Both the position numbers and the translations under genes were made by a program. Shown in pieces: positions 17,596 through 27,253 of a DNA stretch of 64,000 nucleotides. Positions within the stretch are counted from its first letter, which is position 1. The number at the start of each line of letters is the position of its first letter. The notes beneath the pieces are model-generated. The model did not search any database and was not told the DNA's origin. It was given only the letters and a program-made list of their open reading frames with translations. Source of the DNA: Ardenticatenales bacterium (GTDB lineage: Bacteria > Chloroflexota > Anaerolineae > Promineifilales > Promineifilaceae); the NCBI GenBank assembly GCA_020634515.1, contig JACKBL010000002.1, positions 434,001 through 498,000 on the forward strand. The letters are read 5' to 3'.

Positions 17596-20500
17596 ATGCT
17601 TGTACAAACCTTATCCCCCCGCGCCAGACAGACGCGGGCCATATCCCTGGCGGCCCTTTGCGCCGCTTTGCTCCTTCTATTCCTACTTGTGAGCGCGACC
17701 ACGGCCGCATCCTCCGCTTTGCTCATCGGCGATCGGTACGTTGCCGTTAGTGGCAGCGACCTCATGAACGACTGCGCCGACCCCGACCTGCCCTGCCTCA
17801 CCGTTGCCTACGCCCTCTCTCAGGCCGATCCCCATGACGTCATCCGCGTGGCCGAGGGCGTCTACGTGGAGAACCTCGTCATCAACGCGCCGGTCACGCT
17901 GGAGGGTGGGTATGAGGCCGACACCTGGACGCGTGACATCGATCAATACGTGACGGTACTCGATGGCACAAACGGCCAGACCATTCCCGGCGATTGGGAT
18001 GGCGACGCCGTGCGCTACCCGATGGTGATTGAGCATGAAGAAGGGTATCGCATGTATTACAACAATGGCGAGTTGGGCGGGGCTATTGGCCTGGCCTCCT
18101 CGCCCGATGGCGTTACCTGGGCGCGCAACCCGGCCAACCCCATTCTCACCCCCGGCCAGCCCGGAGAGTGGGACGACGCTCGGTTGGAAGCCCCGTTTGT
18201 GCTGCGCATGGGCGTCAATGATTACAAAATGTGGTACAGCGGCTACGAGGGGTGTGGCATTGGTTTAGCCACCAGCAGCGACGGCGTTAACTGGACCAGG
18301 TATCCGGGCAACCCGGTGCTGGCGGTGGGCGACCAGGATTGGAACAACATCTGCGTGCAGCATCCCTCTGTCATGTACGAAGGCGGCCAGTATAAGATGT
18401 GGATGATGACGGTAGGAGATGCCGGCACGGGGTGGCAACCAACGTACTCCTATGCTACGTCGCCGGATGGCATTGCCTGGACCTGGCATCCGGCCAACCC
18501 CGTCTTCCAGATGCAGCCCGCCAATGAGTGGGAAAGCATCTGGATGTGGCGGCCCTACGTGTTCCGCCTGACGCCCAACCCGTACCAACTCTGGTACACG
18601 GCTTACGGGTCTGGCGGCGCGGCCATTGGTTATGCCACCTCGCCCGACGGCATCAACTGGGTGCGCCATAACGGGGGCGCGGTCCCGGTCATGGCGGGCA
18701 CGCCGGGCGAGTGGGACGAGGGCTTTGCCGCCGATTCGACGGTTGGTTTCGTCATTGGCAATGTGTTTGCCATGTATTATGACAACAACCACAGCATTGG
18801 CCTGGCGCATTCGCCAGATGGCATCGTGTGGACGAAATGGCCGACCAATCCGGTGTTTACGCCGGGCGCGCCGCCGCAGTGGGGGCAGAGTGTGGTGCTG
18901 TTTAATGCCGGCAGCGACGGAGCCATTCTCGACGGATTCACCATCACCCACGGGGACGCCTGCGCCACGGGCGGCGGCGGCGGCGTGGGCGTGGAAGGCG
19001 TCGTTGTCACTATCCAGAACAGCATCCTGCGCGAGAACAACGCCGCCGGACCATGTGGTGGCGGTGGCGTGGAAGTGCGCCAGCCCGGCGGATTCGTGAA
19101 CATCCTGCACTCCCAGATCATCAGCAATACGGCGGCGGACGCCGGCGGCGTGGACGTGTGGGATGGCTCCTCCGCCTACATCTTCGATACGCTGATTGCC
19201 AATAACAGCGCCCGCGGCGGACTGCCCGGCGGGGGCGTCGAAGTCTCCGTCAGCAGCGTGCTGACCATTGAGAACAGCACGATCAGCGGCAACGTGACGC
19301 CGGCTAACGGCGGCGGCATTGCCGTGGACCAGGAGGCGCGGGCGACGGTGCTGAATTGCTCTGTCTTGGGCAACCACAGCGACAACATGGGTGGCGGCAT
19401 CTGGAGTGGCCCGAACAGTTTCCTGCATGTCGCCGGTTCGGAAGTTTCCGACAACAGCGCCGGGCAGTCTGGTGGCGGCGTGGCGACGGAACAGGTTAAT
19501 CGGGTGGAGGTGATGGGCAGCACGATTGCCAATAACCATTCAGGTTGGGCGGGCGGCGGCCTCATCCTCAGCGGCGGTTCCGCGCTGCTGGCCGATAGCC
19601 AGATCCTCGCCAATCATGCCGAAGCCTGGGCGGGCGGCGTGTGGATTGCCAGCGGCGAAGCGCACGTGGTCAACGTCCTGGTTGAAGGCAACCAGACCGT
19701 GCAGTACAGCGGCGGTGGCATGGAAATCAACGGGGATTGGGGGCCTGCCCATCTGCTGCTGGAACATGCCGTTTTGCAGGGGAACGTCTCCACCGGCAAC
19801 GGCGGCGGCCTGAACGTCTGGCATTCGTCCGCCGACTTGCTGGATGTGCAATTCCTGGGGAATCACAACAGCGAGAGCGGCGGTGGCCTGGCTGTGAGCG
19901 CGCAAGGCGCGGCGGTGGTGATGGATTCGCTGTTCAATGAGAACAGCGCTATCTGGGGCGGGGCCTTGTTCGTGGGCGAACTGGGGAATCTGGTTCTGGA
20001 GCGCAGCGTGGTCACGGCAAACCATGCCGACGACAGCGGCGGCGGTCTGTTCGCGGGGTATGAATCGTCCGTGACCGTTGCCGGCAGCGCCTTCGACTAC
20101 AACAGCGCCGGCTCGCAGGGGGGTGGCTTGTGGCATCATGGCTCGCTGACCATGATGGACACGGTGGTGCGCCACAATGTGGCGGGCAGCATTGGTGGCG
20201 GCATTACGTCCTGCTGCCCGGAGGGGGGCGGTCCGCTGACGATGACCAACTGCCTGGTGGCGAACAACGAGGGAACCTATGGCGGTGGCATCGCCCCGTT
20301 TTGGTTTGGCGTGTTGACCAACGTGACGGTGACGAATAACACCTGCGCGGAAGCGGGTTGCGTCGGCGGCGTGGATGCGGCGCGCAACGACCTGAACCAG
20401 ATGCACTGGTTCCGCAACAGTATCCTCTGGGGCAACCAGAACAGCGATCTGGGGTGTGAGCCGGGCTTCTGCCGCGCGGATGCGTCGGACATTGGCGTGG

Positions 20501-21018
20501 GGGGCGTGTACAGTGGCATGGGCAACCTGTCCACGGATCCGCAGTTTGTGGATGCGGCGGGTGAGGATTATCATCTGGCAGCGTGGTCTCCGGTGATAGA
20601 TGCCGGCACACCATACGGCGCGCCCGACCATGACTATGATGGCGATCCGCGCCCGTTGGGGTATGGCTTTGACATGGGGTACGACGAGTTCGTGGGGACG
20701 CCCGACCCGTTGTATGTGGACATTTTCACCAACAAGGCGCAGTACGTCCCCGGCGATACGATGGTCGTGGGGCTGGAGGTGGTGAACGCCACCCGGCAAC
20801 CGCGACCCGGCGTGCTGCTGCTCACGTTGTCCACGCCGTGGGGAGACAATACGTTGCTGACCCTGCCGCTGGTCCGTCCACCGAAGAGTACGCTCTTCCT
20901 GCCGCAGTTGTTCAGTCTGACGCTGCCCACGTTGCCGGATGGGCAGTATGCGTGGCTGCTTTCGTGGCAGCCGTATGGCGAGGCGGATGCCGCGCCGTGG
21001 AGTTTTAGCAGTCCGTAA
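17596..21018 (+). CDS. Secreted right-handed beta-helix protein with inserted glycosidase-like propeller
   Basis: The chosen ATG at 17596 follows GGGAGG and precedes a signal peptide (SLAALCAALLLLFLLVSATTAASS). Residues ~48-120 are the typical start of a parallel beta-helix surface protein (RYVAVSGSD...PCLTVAYALSQADPHDVIRVAEGVYVENLVI). From about 128 to 428 runs a five-bladed-propeller-like region with repeated S-x-DG-W units (IGLASSPDGVTW, IGLATSSDGVNW, IGYATSPDGINW), as in GH43/GH32-type folds. The beta-helix then resumes (GAILDGFTITHG) with many GGG-V repeats (IxNSxIxxNxAxxGGG). A C-terminal beta domain ends near SFSSP. Function is probably adhesion or polymer binding. No catalytic triad is assignable by eye. 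Confidence 0.8.
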   Translation: MLVQTLSPRARQTRAISLAALCAALLLLFLLVSATTAASSALLIGDRYVAVSGSDLMNDCADPDLPCLTVAYALSQADPHDVIRVAEGVYVENLVINAPVTLEGGYEADTWTRDIDQYVTVLDGTNGQTIPGDWDGDAVRYPMVIEHEEGYRMYYNNGELGGAIGLASSPDGVTWARNPANPILTPGQPGEWDDARLEAPFVLRMGVNDYKMWYSGYEGCGIGLATSSDGVNWTRYPGNPVLAVGDQDWNNICVQHPSVMYEGGQYKMWMMTVGDAGTGWQPTYSYATSPDGIAWTWHPANPVFQMQPANEWESIWMWRPYVFRLTPNPYQLWYTAYGSGGAAIGYATSPDGINWVRHNGGAVPVMAGTPGEWDEGFAADSTVGFVIGNVFAMYYDNNHSIGLAHSPDGIVWTKWPTNPVFTPGAPPQWGQSVVLFNAGSDGAILDGFTITHGDACATGGGGGVGVEGVVVTIQNSILRENNAAGPCGGGGVEVRQPGGFVNILHSQIISNTAADAGGVDVWDGSSAYIFDTLIANNSARGGLPGGGVEVSVSSVLTIENSTISGNVTPANGGGIAVDQEARATVLNCSVLGNHSDNMGGGIWSGPNSFLHVAGSEVSDNSAGQSGGGVATEQVNRVEVMGSTIANNHSGWAGGGLILSGGSALLADSQILANHAEAWAGGVWIASGEAHVVNVLVEGNQTVQYSGGGMEINGDWGPAHLLLEHAVLQGNVSTGNGGGLNVWHSSADLLDVQFLGNHNSESGGGLAVSAQGAAVVMDSLFNENSAIWGGALFVGELGNLVLERSVVTANHADDSGGGLFAGYESSVTVAGSAFDYNSAGSQGGGLWHHGSLTMMDTVVRHNVAGSIGGGITSCCPEGGGPLTMTNCLVANNEGTYGGGIAPFWFGVLTNVTVTNNTCAEAGCVGGVDAARNDLNQMHWFRNSILWGNQNSDLGCEPGFCRADASDIGVGGVYSGMGNLSTDPQFVDAAGEDYHLAAWSPVIDAGTPYGAPDHDYDGDPRPLGYGFDMGYDEFVGTPDPLYVDIFTNKAQYVPGDTMVVGLEVVNATRQPRPGVLLLTLSTPWGDNTLLTLPLVRPPKSTLFLPQLFSLTLPTLPDGQYAWLLSWQPYGEADAAPWSFSSP

Positions 21019-21030
21019 TGAGTGGAAGGA

Positions 21031-21060
21031 GGATGCCGGCATGGGGAAATGCCGGCATCC
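21031..21060. terminator. Perfect 12-bp hairpin built from two ATGCCGGCAT palindromes
   Basis: GGATGCCGGCAT and ATGCCGGCATCC surround a 6-nt loop (GGGGAA), 12 nt after the stop of the beta-helix gene. A T/C-rich tract follows rather than a clean U run, so termination is plausible but not certain. Each arm itself contains the abundant TGCCGGCA octamer. Confidence 0.5.
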
Positions 21061-21504
21061 TCTCTCATCCTCACACCCATGCCGCGGCGGAAAGTCGCCA
21101 GTCAAATCCGCTCTGCCACGGAAACCTGATAATTCGCCAATGGCTGCCGCGTGGAGTGCCAGATTCAGGGTGTCTCTACCTTGTTGGATCGACAGCCCAT
21201 GTCAATGCCGGCACGATCAACATTGACCAACCACGGCGTACGCTATCCGACAATGTTGCACGAGAAGACCGTATTGCTCATCGGCTCTTTCGGACTTCGC
21301 GTGATTTACGCCACATAGGGGTTTGGCGTTGAGGCTTTATCTGGTTCTTGCGCACATATTCCGGCCAAAAGCCGCCACTCTCCACGAATGCCCGGAGAAC
21401 CAGATCATCTTAATCTTACAGGATTTCCCCAATCGGGGTCTTTCTCGCATTCGTGCAGTATAATTTGGCAAGTCAATCTGAGACCGCTAGAACACGAAGG
21501 GAGA
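21061..21504. other. Non-coding stretch before the STAND gene
   Basis: About 440 bp without a convincing gene on either strand. One octamer copy is at 21206; after it none occurs until 27034. Near 21459-21464 a TATAAT hexamer precedes the STAND gene by about 40 nt and could be its -10 box, although no good -35 is visible. Base composition drops towards the AT-richer segment that follows. Confidence 0.4.
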
Positions 21505-22819
21505 ATGATGGCGATCCCCGAACCTTTCACAGCAGTCGCATTTAGTGCTGGTGTCATAACAAATCTGGCAACGGATATCCTAAAACATCGCTCGCAATAT
21601 GCAAAAAACCCGCTTATGGTTCGCGCACTCAAATGGGCTGGTTTCCGTGAAACTGAATTTGAAGAGCGAATTCATAACACGCTTGTTGAAGCGTTAACCA
21701 TCTATTTTGAGACTAATGAAGCTTTTCGAATACAGGGCATCGTTTCATTCTTCAAACATCCTGTTACGGCTCAGCAGATTGCGGATTATGTCATGGATGG
21801 CAAGCAGATTGACCAGTCACAATTGCAGGCTTTGCTGGAGCAATCGATCAGTCAGCAAACAATTTCTCAATTACTGATCAAAAAACGCGACCTGGACATT
21901 GAACAAGTCGTACCCAGTTTTCTCAGCAGCTATCAAAAAGCGTTAAACAGGCACTTAAGCGTGCCACAAATGGCTATAATGTCGAAATTGTTGGTTCTGG
22001 AGAACCAGCAAGTTGTCGAGTTAAAAGCCAGTGAGGATCGCCTTAAGCAGTTCATCTCAGATTTGCTCAGTGAACGCAATTCCCTCCAAAATCAAGATGA
22101 GACTTCTCTCAAAGCATCTTTCACTTCAACACCCAAGCAAGCTCGAAAACGTATTCGCTGGCTTCATCTTTCTGACTTTCATACAGGTAAAGATAATTAC
22201 GGGCAGCGTCAGCTTTTTAGATATATTCTCAGCCATATACGTAATTGCGTGACCGCCAATGCTGCTCCTGACCTGATCTTTATCACCGGCGATATTGCCA
22301 ACAAGGGGAAGCCAGAAGAATACGATTTATTCAATAGAGAGTTTTTGTTTCCCCTTCAAGAAATCGTGGGTGAGCCTTGCGCCAGGCGCATTTTCATTAT
22401 TCCTGGCAACCATGATGTAGACCGTAACCAGGCCCGTGCGGTTAAACGGTATGGCATCTTTTTGGACGTGCCTGAATTCCTGGATCCGACACAGGAAGGT
22501 TTGAACGAACGTCAATACTTGTTCCCACGGTTTGAAGCATTTGTGGAAAATGATTTTACGGCTGACACGCCCCACTGGTTGTCTTCAACAGAGGGTTTTT
22601 CGACGCGAGAAGTTGAAATAAATGGGTGCAAACTCGGTGTATTAAGCCTTAATACGGCCTGGTTATCTGGCAGTGATGACGACCGTCATCAAATGTCCTT
22701 TGGCAAGGGGATGCTAGAGGAAGGCCTAAATAGGCTTGAGGATTGTGATTTTCGAATTGTATTACTCAACGTTCGCTCAAATTTTGCGGATAAAACCAAA
22801 TTTGGTATACCCATATCCT

Positions 22820-24577
22820 ATGGTAGACATTAACAGGTTCGACATACAGACAGAGCGAGTAGATGACATCCCGCTCATTTACAATTCGCTACAAAAAATG
22901 GGCATTCAAGCCATTGTGGATAGCATCATCGTCCCCCATGGCAACTGGCAGGGGTTGACGCCCGGTTGGGTCATTACCATCTGGCTGATACATATCCTGG
23001 TCAAGCACACCCACCGGATGGATTGCGTTCAGGAGTGGGTTGCCAAACACTTGTTGACACTGGGACACCTAACTGGGCAACTGGTTACGCCGTTAGATTT
23101 CACCGATGACCGGTTAGCCCTTTGTCTGCGGTATCTACAGCCGCAAAGCGACTGGGCTGAGGTCGAAAGTCGCCTGGGCAATCGCCTGGTGCGGGTCTAT
23201 GACCTGGCCAAGAAACTGCCCGAACGGTGGTGTGCGCGGCTAGATGGCACCGTTGGCATTGTCAACCACGACCCCAACGGGTCGTGGCTGTTCCAGGTTG
23301 GCAAAGCCAAGAATGGTTTGTTCGAGACCCTGTACAAAATGATGATCGGCAGCCTCGACCCCTTGGGTTTACCGCTGGCGGTGGATATCGTCCCAGGCAA
23401 CCGGGCTGATGACCCACTCTACATTCCCATTTACCAGCGCATCAAGCAGACTTTTCCGGGTCGGGCGCTGCTGGTCGTGGGAGATAGCAAGATGAGCGCG
23501 CTCCTGACACGCGCCACCGTCGCCAACAACAACGACCACTATTTGACACCCCTGGCCTATCTCAAAGATGAACCCAAGCTGCTCGACGAACTGCTGGTCG
23601 GACAGCAAGAGCGGGAAGCCCAGATACCGCTTATCTTTTTGGATGGGGCGCTGCCGACCAATGGCACAGCGCCCAATGCGGCTGATGCGGTGGCGCGGGG
23701 TTTTGAAGTCAGCCGGTCGCGCAGCGCCATCGTCAATAAGCGCCACGTCACCTGGCAAGAGCGTTTGCTGGTGGTGCGTTCCTTCAGCTACATGCAGAGT
23801 GAACGAGACGCATTACAGAAACGGTTGGATAAAGCCGAAGCCGCTTTACGCGCCCTGACACCGCCACGGCAACGCGGCAAAAAGCAGATAGAAGACGAGA
23901 AAACGCTGTTAGCGGCCATCAAGCGCATCCAAAAACAGTACAAAGTGTCCGGCTTATTCGTCTGCACGACTAAACGTGAGGTCGCGGAGCGTCCGATACG
24001 CGCCTATAAAGACAAGCCAGCGCGGGTGGAAAAGACGGTGCGCTACCAATTGACCGTACAGCGTGACCTGGTGGCGATTGCCGCGGCCATGTTCAAGATG
24101 GGGTGGCGGATTTATGCCACCAACGCGCCCGCTGTCGAGTTGTCATTGACCCAGGCGGTGCAAGCCTATCGCAGCCAGTACGTCGCGGAGAACATCTTTC
24201 GTCGTCTGCAAGGCAAGTTGCTCTCCATTACCCCGGTCTATGTGCAGCGTGATGACCATGCCGAAGGACTTTTCCACCTGCTGACCCTGGCAGCCCGGGT
24301 ATTGGCTCTGGGTGATTACGTGGCTAAAGAGGCGTTGGCGGAGGTCAAAGAGGAATTGACCGGCATTTTTCCGGGTAATCCCAAACGAGGCACCGCCACG
24401 CCCACGATGGAGCGCATGCTGCAAGCCTTTGAGGACATCAACTTAACCGTCTTCCGGTTAGGAGCGCAGGTTCTTTACCAATTAACCCCGTTGACCGGTG
24501 TGCAAGAACGCATTTTGGGACTCTTGGGCATTCCGTTGACGGCCTACACGGGTTTGGCGGCCCTGCAATCCGCCTAA
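22820..24577 (+). CDS. IS1634-family (IS4-like DDE) transposase
   Basis: The 585-residue product starts at ATG 22820 (MVDINRFDIQ); upstream in-frame codons would cross the IS end. The N-terminal DUF4277-like region (MGIQAIVDSIIVPHGNWQGLTPGWVITIWLIHIL) is diagnostic for IS1634 relatives. The DDE core includes CARLDGTVGIVNH (first Asp), ALLVVGDSKMSA (second Asp), and a C-terminal helical part with YRSQYVAENIFRRLQGK, matching the Y-(2)R-(3)E-(6)K-like signature that supplies the Glu. The length is complete and no internal stop is seen, so it is probably functional. Confidence 0.9.
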   Translation: MVDINRFDIQTERVDDIPLIYNSLQKMGIQAIVDSIIVPHGNWQGLTPGWVITIWLIHILVKHTHRMDCVQEWVAKHLLTLGHLTGQLVTPLDFTDDRLALCLRYLQPQSDWAEVESRLGNRLVRVYDLAKKLPERWCARLDGTVGIVNHDPNGSWLFQVGKAKNGLFETLYKMMIGSLDPLGLPLAVDIVPGNRADDPLYIPIYQRIKQTFPGRALLVVGDSKMSALLTRATVANNNDHYLTPLAYLKDEPKLLDELLVGQQEREAQIPLIFLDGALPTNGTAPNAADAVARGFEVSRSRSAIVNKRHVTWQERLLVVRSFSYMQSERDALQKRLDKAEAALRALTPPRQRGKKQIEDEKTLLAAIKRIQKQYKVSGLFVCTTKREVAERPIRAYKDKPARVEKTVRYQLTVQRDLVAIAAAMFKMGWRIYATNAPAVELSLTQAVQAYRSQYVAENIFRRLQGKLLSITPVYVQRDDHAEGLFHLLTLAARVLALGDYVAKEALAEVKEELTGIFPGNPKRGTATPTMERMLQAFEDINLTVFRLGAQVLYQLTPLTGVQERILGLLGIPLTAYTGLAALQSA

Positions 24578-24748
24578 TCCAGGGGAGGAGAGGGTCTATT
24601 ATCTGTATGTGATTGGTAAAGTACGGTGAAAAGCCTCGATGAGTCAAGCGTTTACGGCATTATCGTAGTTTGCATTGTTTTGGAATCACCATCATCAACC
24701 GCAATCGCGCAAATTGACTTTTGGCATAAATTTTGAGCGAACGTTGAG
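24578..24748. other. Non-coding right end of the IS
   Basis: 171 bp between the transposase stop and the right inverted repeat. No gene is seen. Confidence 0.6.
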
Positions 24749-26941
24749 TATTAGGTCATCATCCACTAGATTGGTTGCGCGATGAAGAACTACTTGCAGT
24801 ACGAAGTTTGCTTGGGAAACACAACGCTCTGTACTTGCATGGGCATATGCACCGTACCTTTTCGCGTTTTGAAGAAGGTGGAGGATTTCCTTTCCTGGCC
24901 ATCCAGACGGGAGCCTGTTTTCAAGCGCGGGAAGATGAAAAATGGGTGAACAGGTTATTGTGGGGCGTTTTGGACCCTGATAGTCAGCAACTGTGTATTG
25001 AGCCATTGCGATGGTCACTGTCTCATCAAGAATGGAGTTTAGACGGCGATGCATTTCCCAATAAATACCGTCAGGATAACTATTGGGTGCTGAATATGCC
25101 GGTCACAAGTGAAACGCTCGACAAAGAACAGCCCGAGGGTGTCATGATACAACCGCCTTATGGCTGGCTGTGGATAGGTAAATCATTTCTCAATGAGCGG
25201 CGGCGTCTTCTGGAGCAAGAAGAAATCATCCGTTATTTTGATGGCAGTATTCCGAGTTGGAAAGAGGCATTGTCTCCACAAATTCCTCGACGTGAAGTAG
25301 TCGGGAAGATACTGGGATCACTGAGGCACAATCGCACCGCTGAAAAGCTGGCTGTCACCGTATTGCTGGGAGCCGGTGGTGAAGGCAAATCAACAGCTTT
25401 GCGTCAGGTCGTGTGTGATATTGTCTCTCAGGGGGGGTGGCATGTTTTATGGCGGCGCTCTTCTGTTAACGCAAAACTGTCACCGGAATTCGTATTAAAC
25501 CATCAGTTCAGCCCATCAGAAACGTTGCTAATCGTTTCGGATGAAGCAGATGCTATTGCTACTCAGGCTTACGAGTTGGTAATGGCTTTGCGAGAGAAAG
25601 GGCGAACGAATGTGCAATTCTTGCTCTGTTGTCGTGATACAGATTGGTACGGTGTTAAAGCACACGAGTTGCGTTGGGACAAACAAGCCATCTATACACA
25701 GGAACAGTTACAGGACCTTTCAATTGAAGATGCCTCAAGAATTGTGTCGGCCTGGTCGGAATATGGCGAGCAAGGCATGGGGCAATTGAGTGATTTGAGC
25801 CAGGATGAAGCCACCAGGCGATTTTTCGAAGCGGCCAAAGAGCAAAACGTGCAAGATGGGACTTTTCTGGGCGCAATGCTACAAGTTCGGTATGGTGAAG
25901 CGTTGCGGGAACATGTCCGCACACTTTTGTTACGATTGGAAGAAAAATCAGCCCCGGGTGGCACGTTGGTCGATGCTTTTGCCTATATTGCCGCTACGCA
26001 TGCCGAGAATATCCAGAGTTTGTCTAATATGGTTTTGGCAAAGACACTGGGATGTACGATCCGTGAATTGCAGAGTAAAGTGTTGCGTCCGCTAGGCAAC
26101 GAGGCCGCTCTAACTATCTCTGGTCAATACATTCTCACCCGTCATCGTACCATCGCCGAAGTGGCAATGGATTTCTTGACAAATGCGCCATTCGATGTGC
26201 AGAAAGACGATCTCTTTGTTGAGTTGGTTCGCTCTGCCATTCAACTTAAGAGGAGTGGGGAATTTGTACCGGATTTGCCAACCTGGAGATTCTTATCATC
26301 TAAGTTTTTCGCCAAGGGCTATGAACAACTCGGCATTCGTTTAGCTCGCACCCTGGTTCACGAGTCACCAACTAATTCTCATTTCCTGACTAACCTGGCG
26401 AAACTACTCCGTGAAGCAGGTGAAATAGAACAATCTGTTGAAGTTTTCCGTTCACTCCCGACTGATGTAAGACGAGATAGGGCATTGTTCTATGAATGGG
26501 CGACAGTTGAAGGCAATGCGGACAATCAAGCCCTTGACGCCTGGCTGTCGGGCGTTTCGTTAGCCGATCAAACTGAAAAAAGACCTCCCGACAACAAGCG
26601 ATCTCAATTGTCCTTAGCTGGAATAGGCATAGCATTTAGGGAACTGTACCACAAGTATAACTACCGCATTTTTATTGAGTCTTGTGGTGCATCGGCACAA
26701 CTGGGCCTGTCCTTGGATGCATTAAATACCAAAACCAGAAGCAATTTGGAACAAAATCTATCTATTAGCAAGGCAAACGGTGTAAACCGGATGGATTTGC
26801 GCGTCGCCTTTGAACTGTTGCGGAAAGGGATTCTTGAAGCCTGGGAACAACGAGAAGATGATTTGCCAGAGTGGGTTCCAGCAGCGGATCGGTTGACTTT
26901 TGAGAAACTATCACGGGTGTTGCGGCTTTAAGGGCGTATCT

Positions 26942-27029
26942 GTAACTACTAACGCTCTCTGGAGATTGGACCAATTTCACGCGTTCAATGGCGATTTTCA
27001 CCAGAGCAAATTGGTCCAATCTGGCTTAG
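26942..27029. repeat. Intergenic repeat, ATTGGACC family, copy A
   Basis: An 88-bp unit: GTAACTACTAACGCTCTCTG, then an inverted repeat with arms AGATTGGACCAATTT and AAATTGGTCCAATCT around ~30 nt containing TCAATGGCGATTTTCACC. A copy in opposite orientation lies at 52919-53005 and a shortened one at 58146-58203. It sits directly after the STAND gene. Confidence 0.8.
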
Positions 27030-27253
27030 TGGCTGCCGGCAATTAAATTAGCGGAAATGTGCGGGCAGCTTGTCAGTAACCGCCCGTAAAAAGTGTGAAG
27101 TTGTTTTCGGGCGGTTATTAGTAGTTACGCTGTAGGACAATTCGCTGAATTGTCCTCCGCCGTGAAGGGACAATTTAGGCAAATTGTCCTACGGCGCCGG
27201 CAGCCTGAGCAACCTATTTGAAACACACCCATTGGCAAGGTAATGTGTACGTT
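27030..27253. other. Intergenic region with two repeats
   Basis: Contains an octamer copy at 27034 and the AGGACAATT repeat at 27129-27194. It separates the plus-strand STAND gene from the end of the minus-strand zinc-ribbon cluster. No gene is visible. Confidence 0.5.
27129..27194. repeat. Intergenic repeat, TAGGACAATT family, copy 1
   Basis: GTAGGACAATTCGCTGAATT-GTCCT is followed by a second hairpin, GGGACAATTTAGGCAAATTGTCC-TACGG: two adjacent inverted repeats joined by about 10 nt. The inverse orientation of the same unit is at 36499-36563 with only a few mismatches. Confidence 0.8.

Larger units (their letters stand above)
22760..24753 (+). mobile_element. IS1634-family insertion sequence with TATTA target duplication
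   Basis: Element 22765-24748 (1984 bp). Both ends start CTCAACGTTCGCTCAAA when read inwards, an inverted repeat of at least 17 bp. The 5-bp direct repeat TATTA at 22760-22764 and 24749-24753 flanks it. It carries a single transposase gene. It contains no TGCCGGCA octamer. Perfect ends, an intact gene and a clean duplication indicate a recent insertion. Confidence 0.9.
21508..26931 (+). pseudogene. Metallophosphoesterase-STAND NTPase gene split by an IS
   Basis: Removing the IS (22765-24748) and one copy of the TATTA duplication joins 21508-22764 to 24754-26931 in frame, giving about 1144 codons. The restored junction reads DFRIVLGHHPLDWLRDEE, a normal phosphoesterase segment. Order: helical N-terminal domain (~1-210); calcineurin-like metallophosphoesterase with LSDFHTGKDN, ITGDIANKG, IIPGNHDVD and, beyond the IS, LHGHMH; then a P-loop NTPase with Walker A LLGAGGEGKST and an LLIVSDEAD acidic motif; then a helical repeat-like C-terminus. 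Effector plus STAND NTPase plus sensor-like repeats is the layout of Avs-type and related antiphage proteins (inference). Start ATG 21508 follows AAGGGAG. As it stands the gene is inactivated; the distal part could be made only from an internal start (e.g. 24775 region). Confidence 0.85.
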
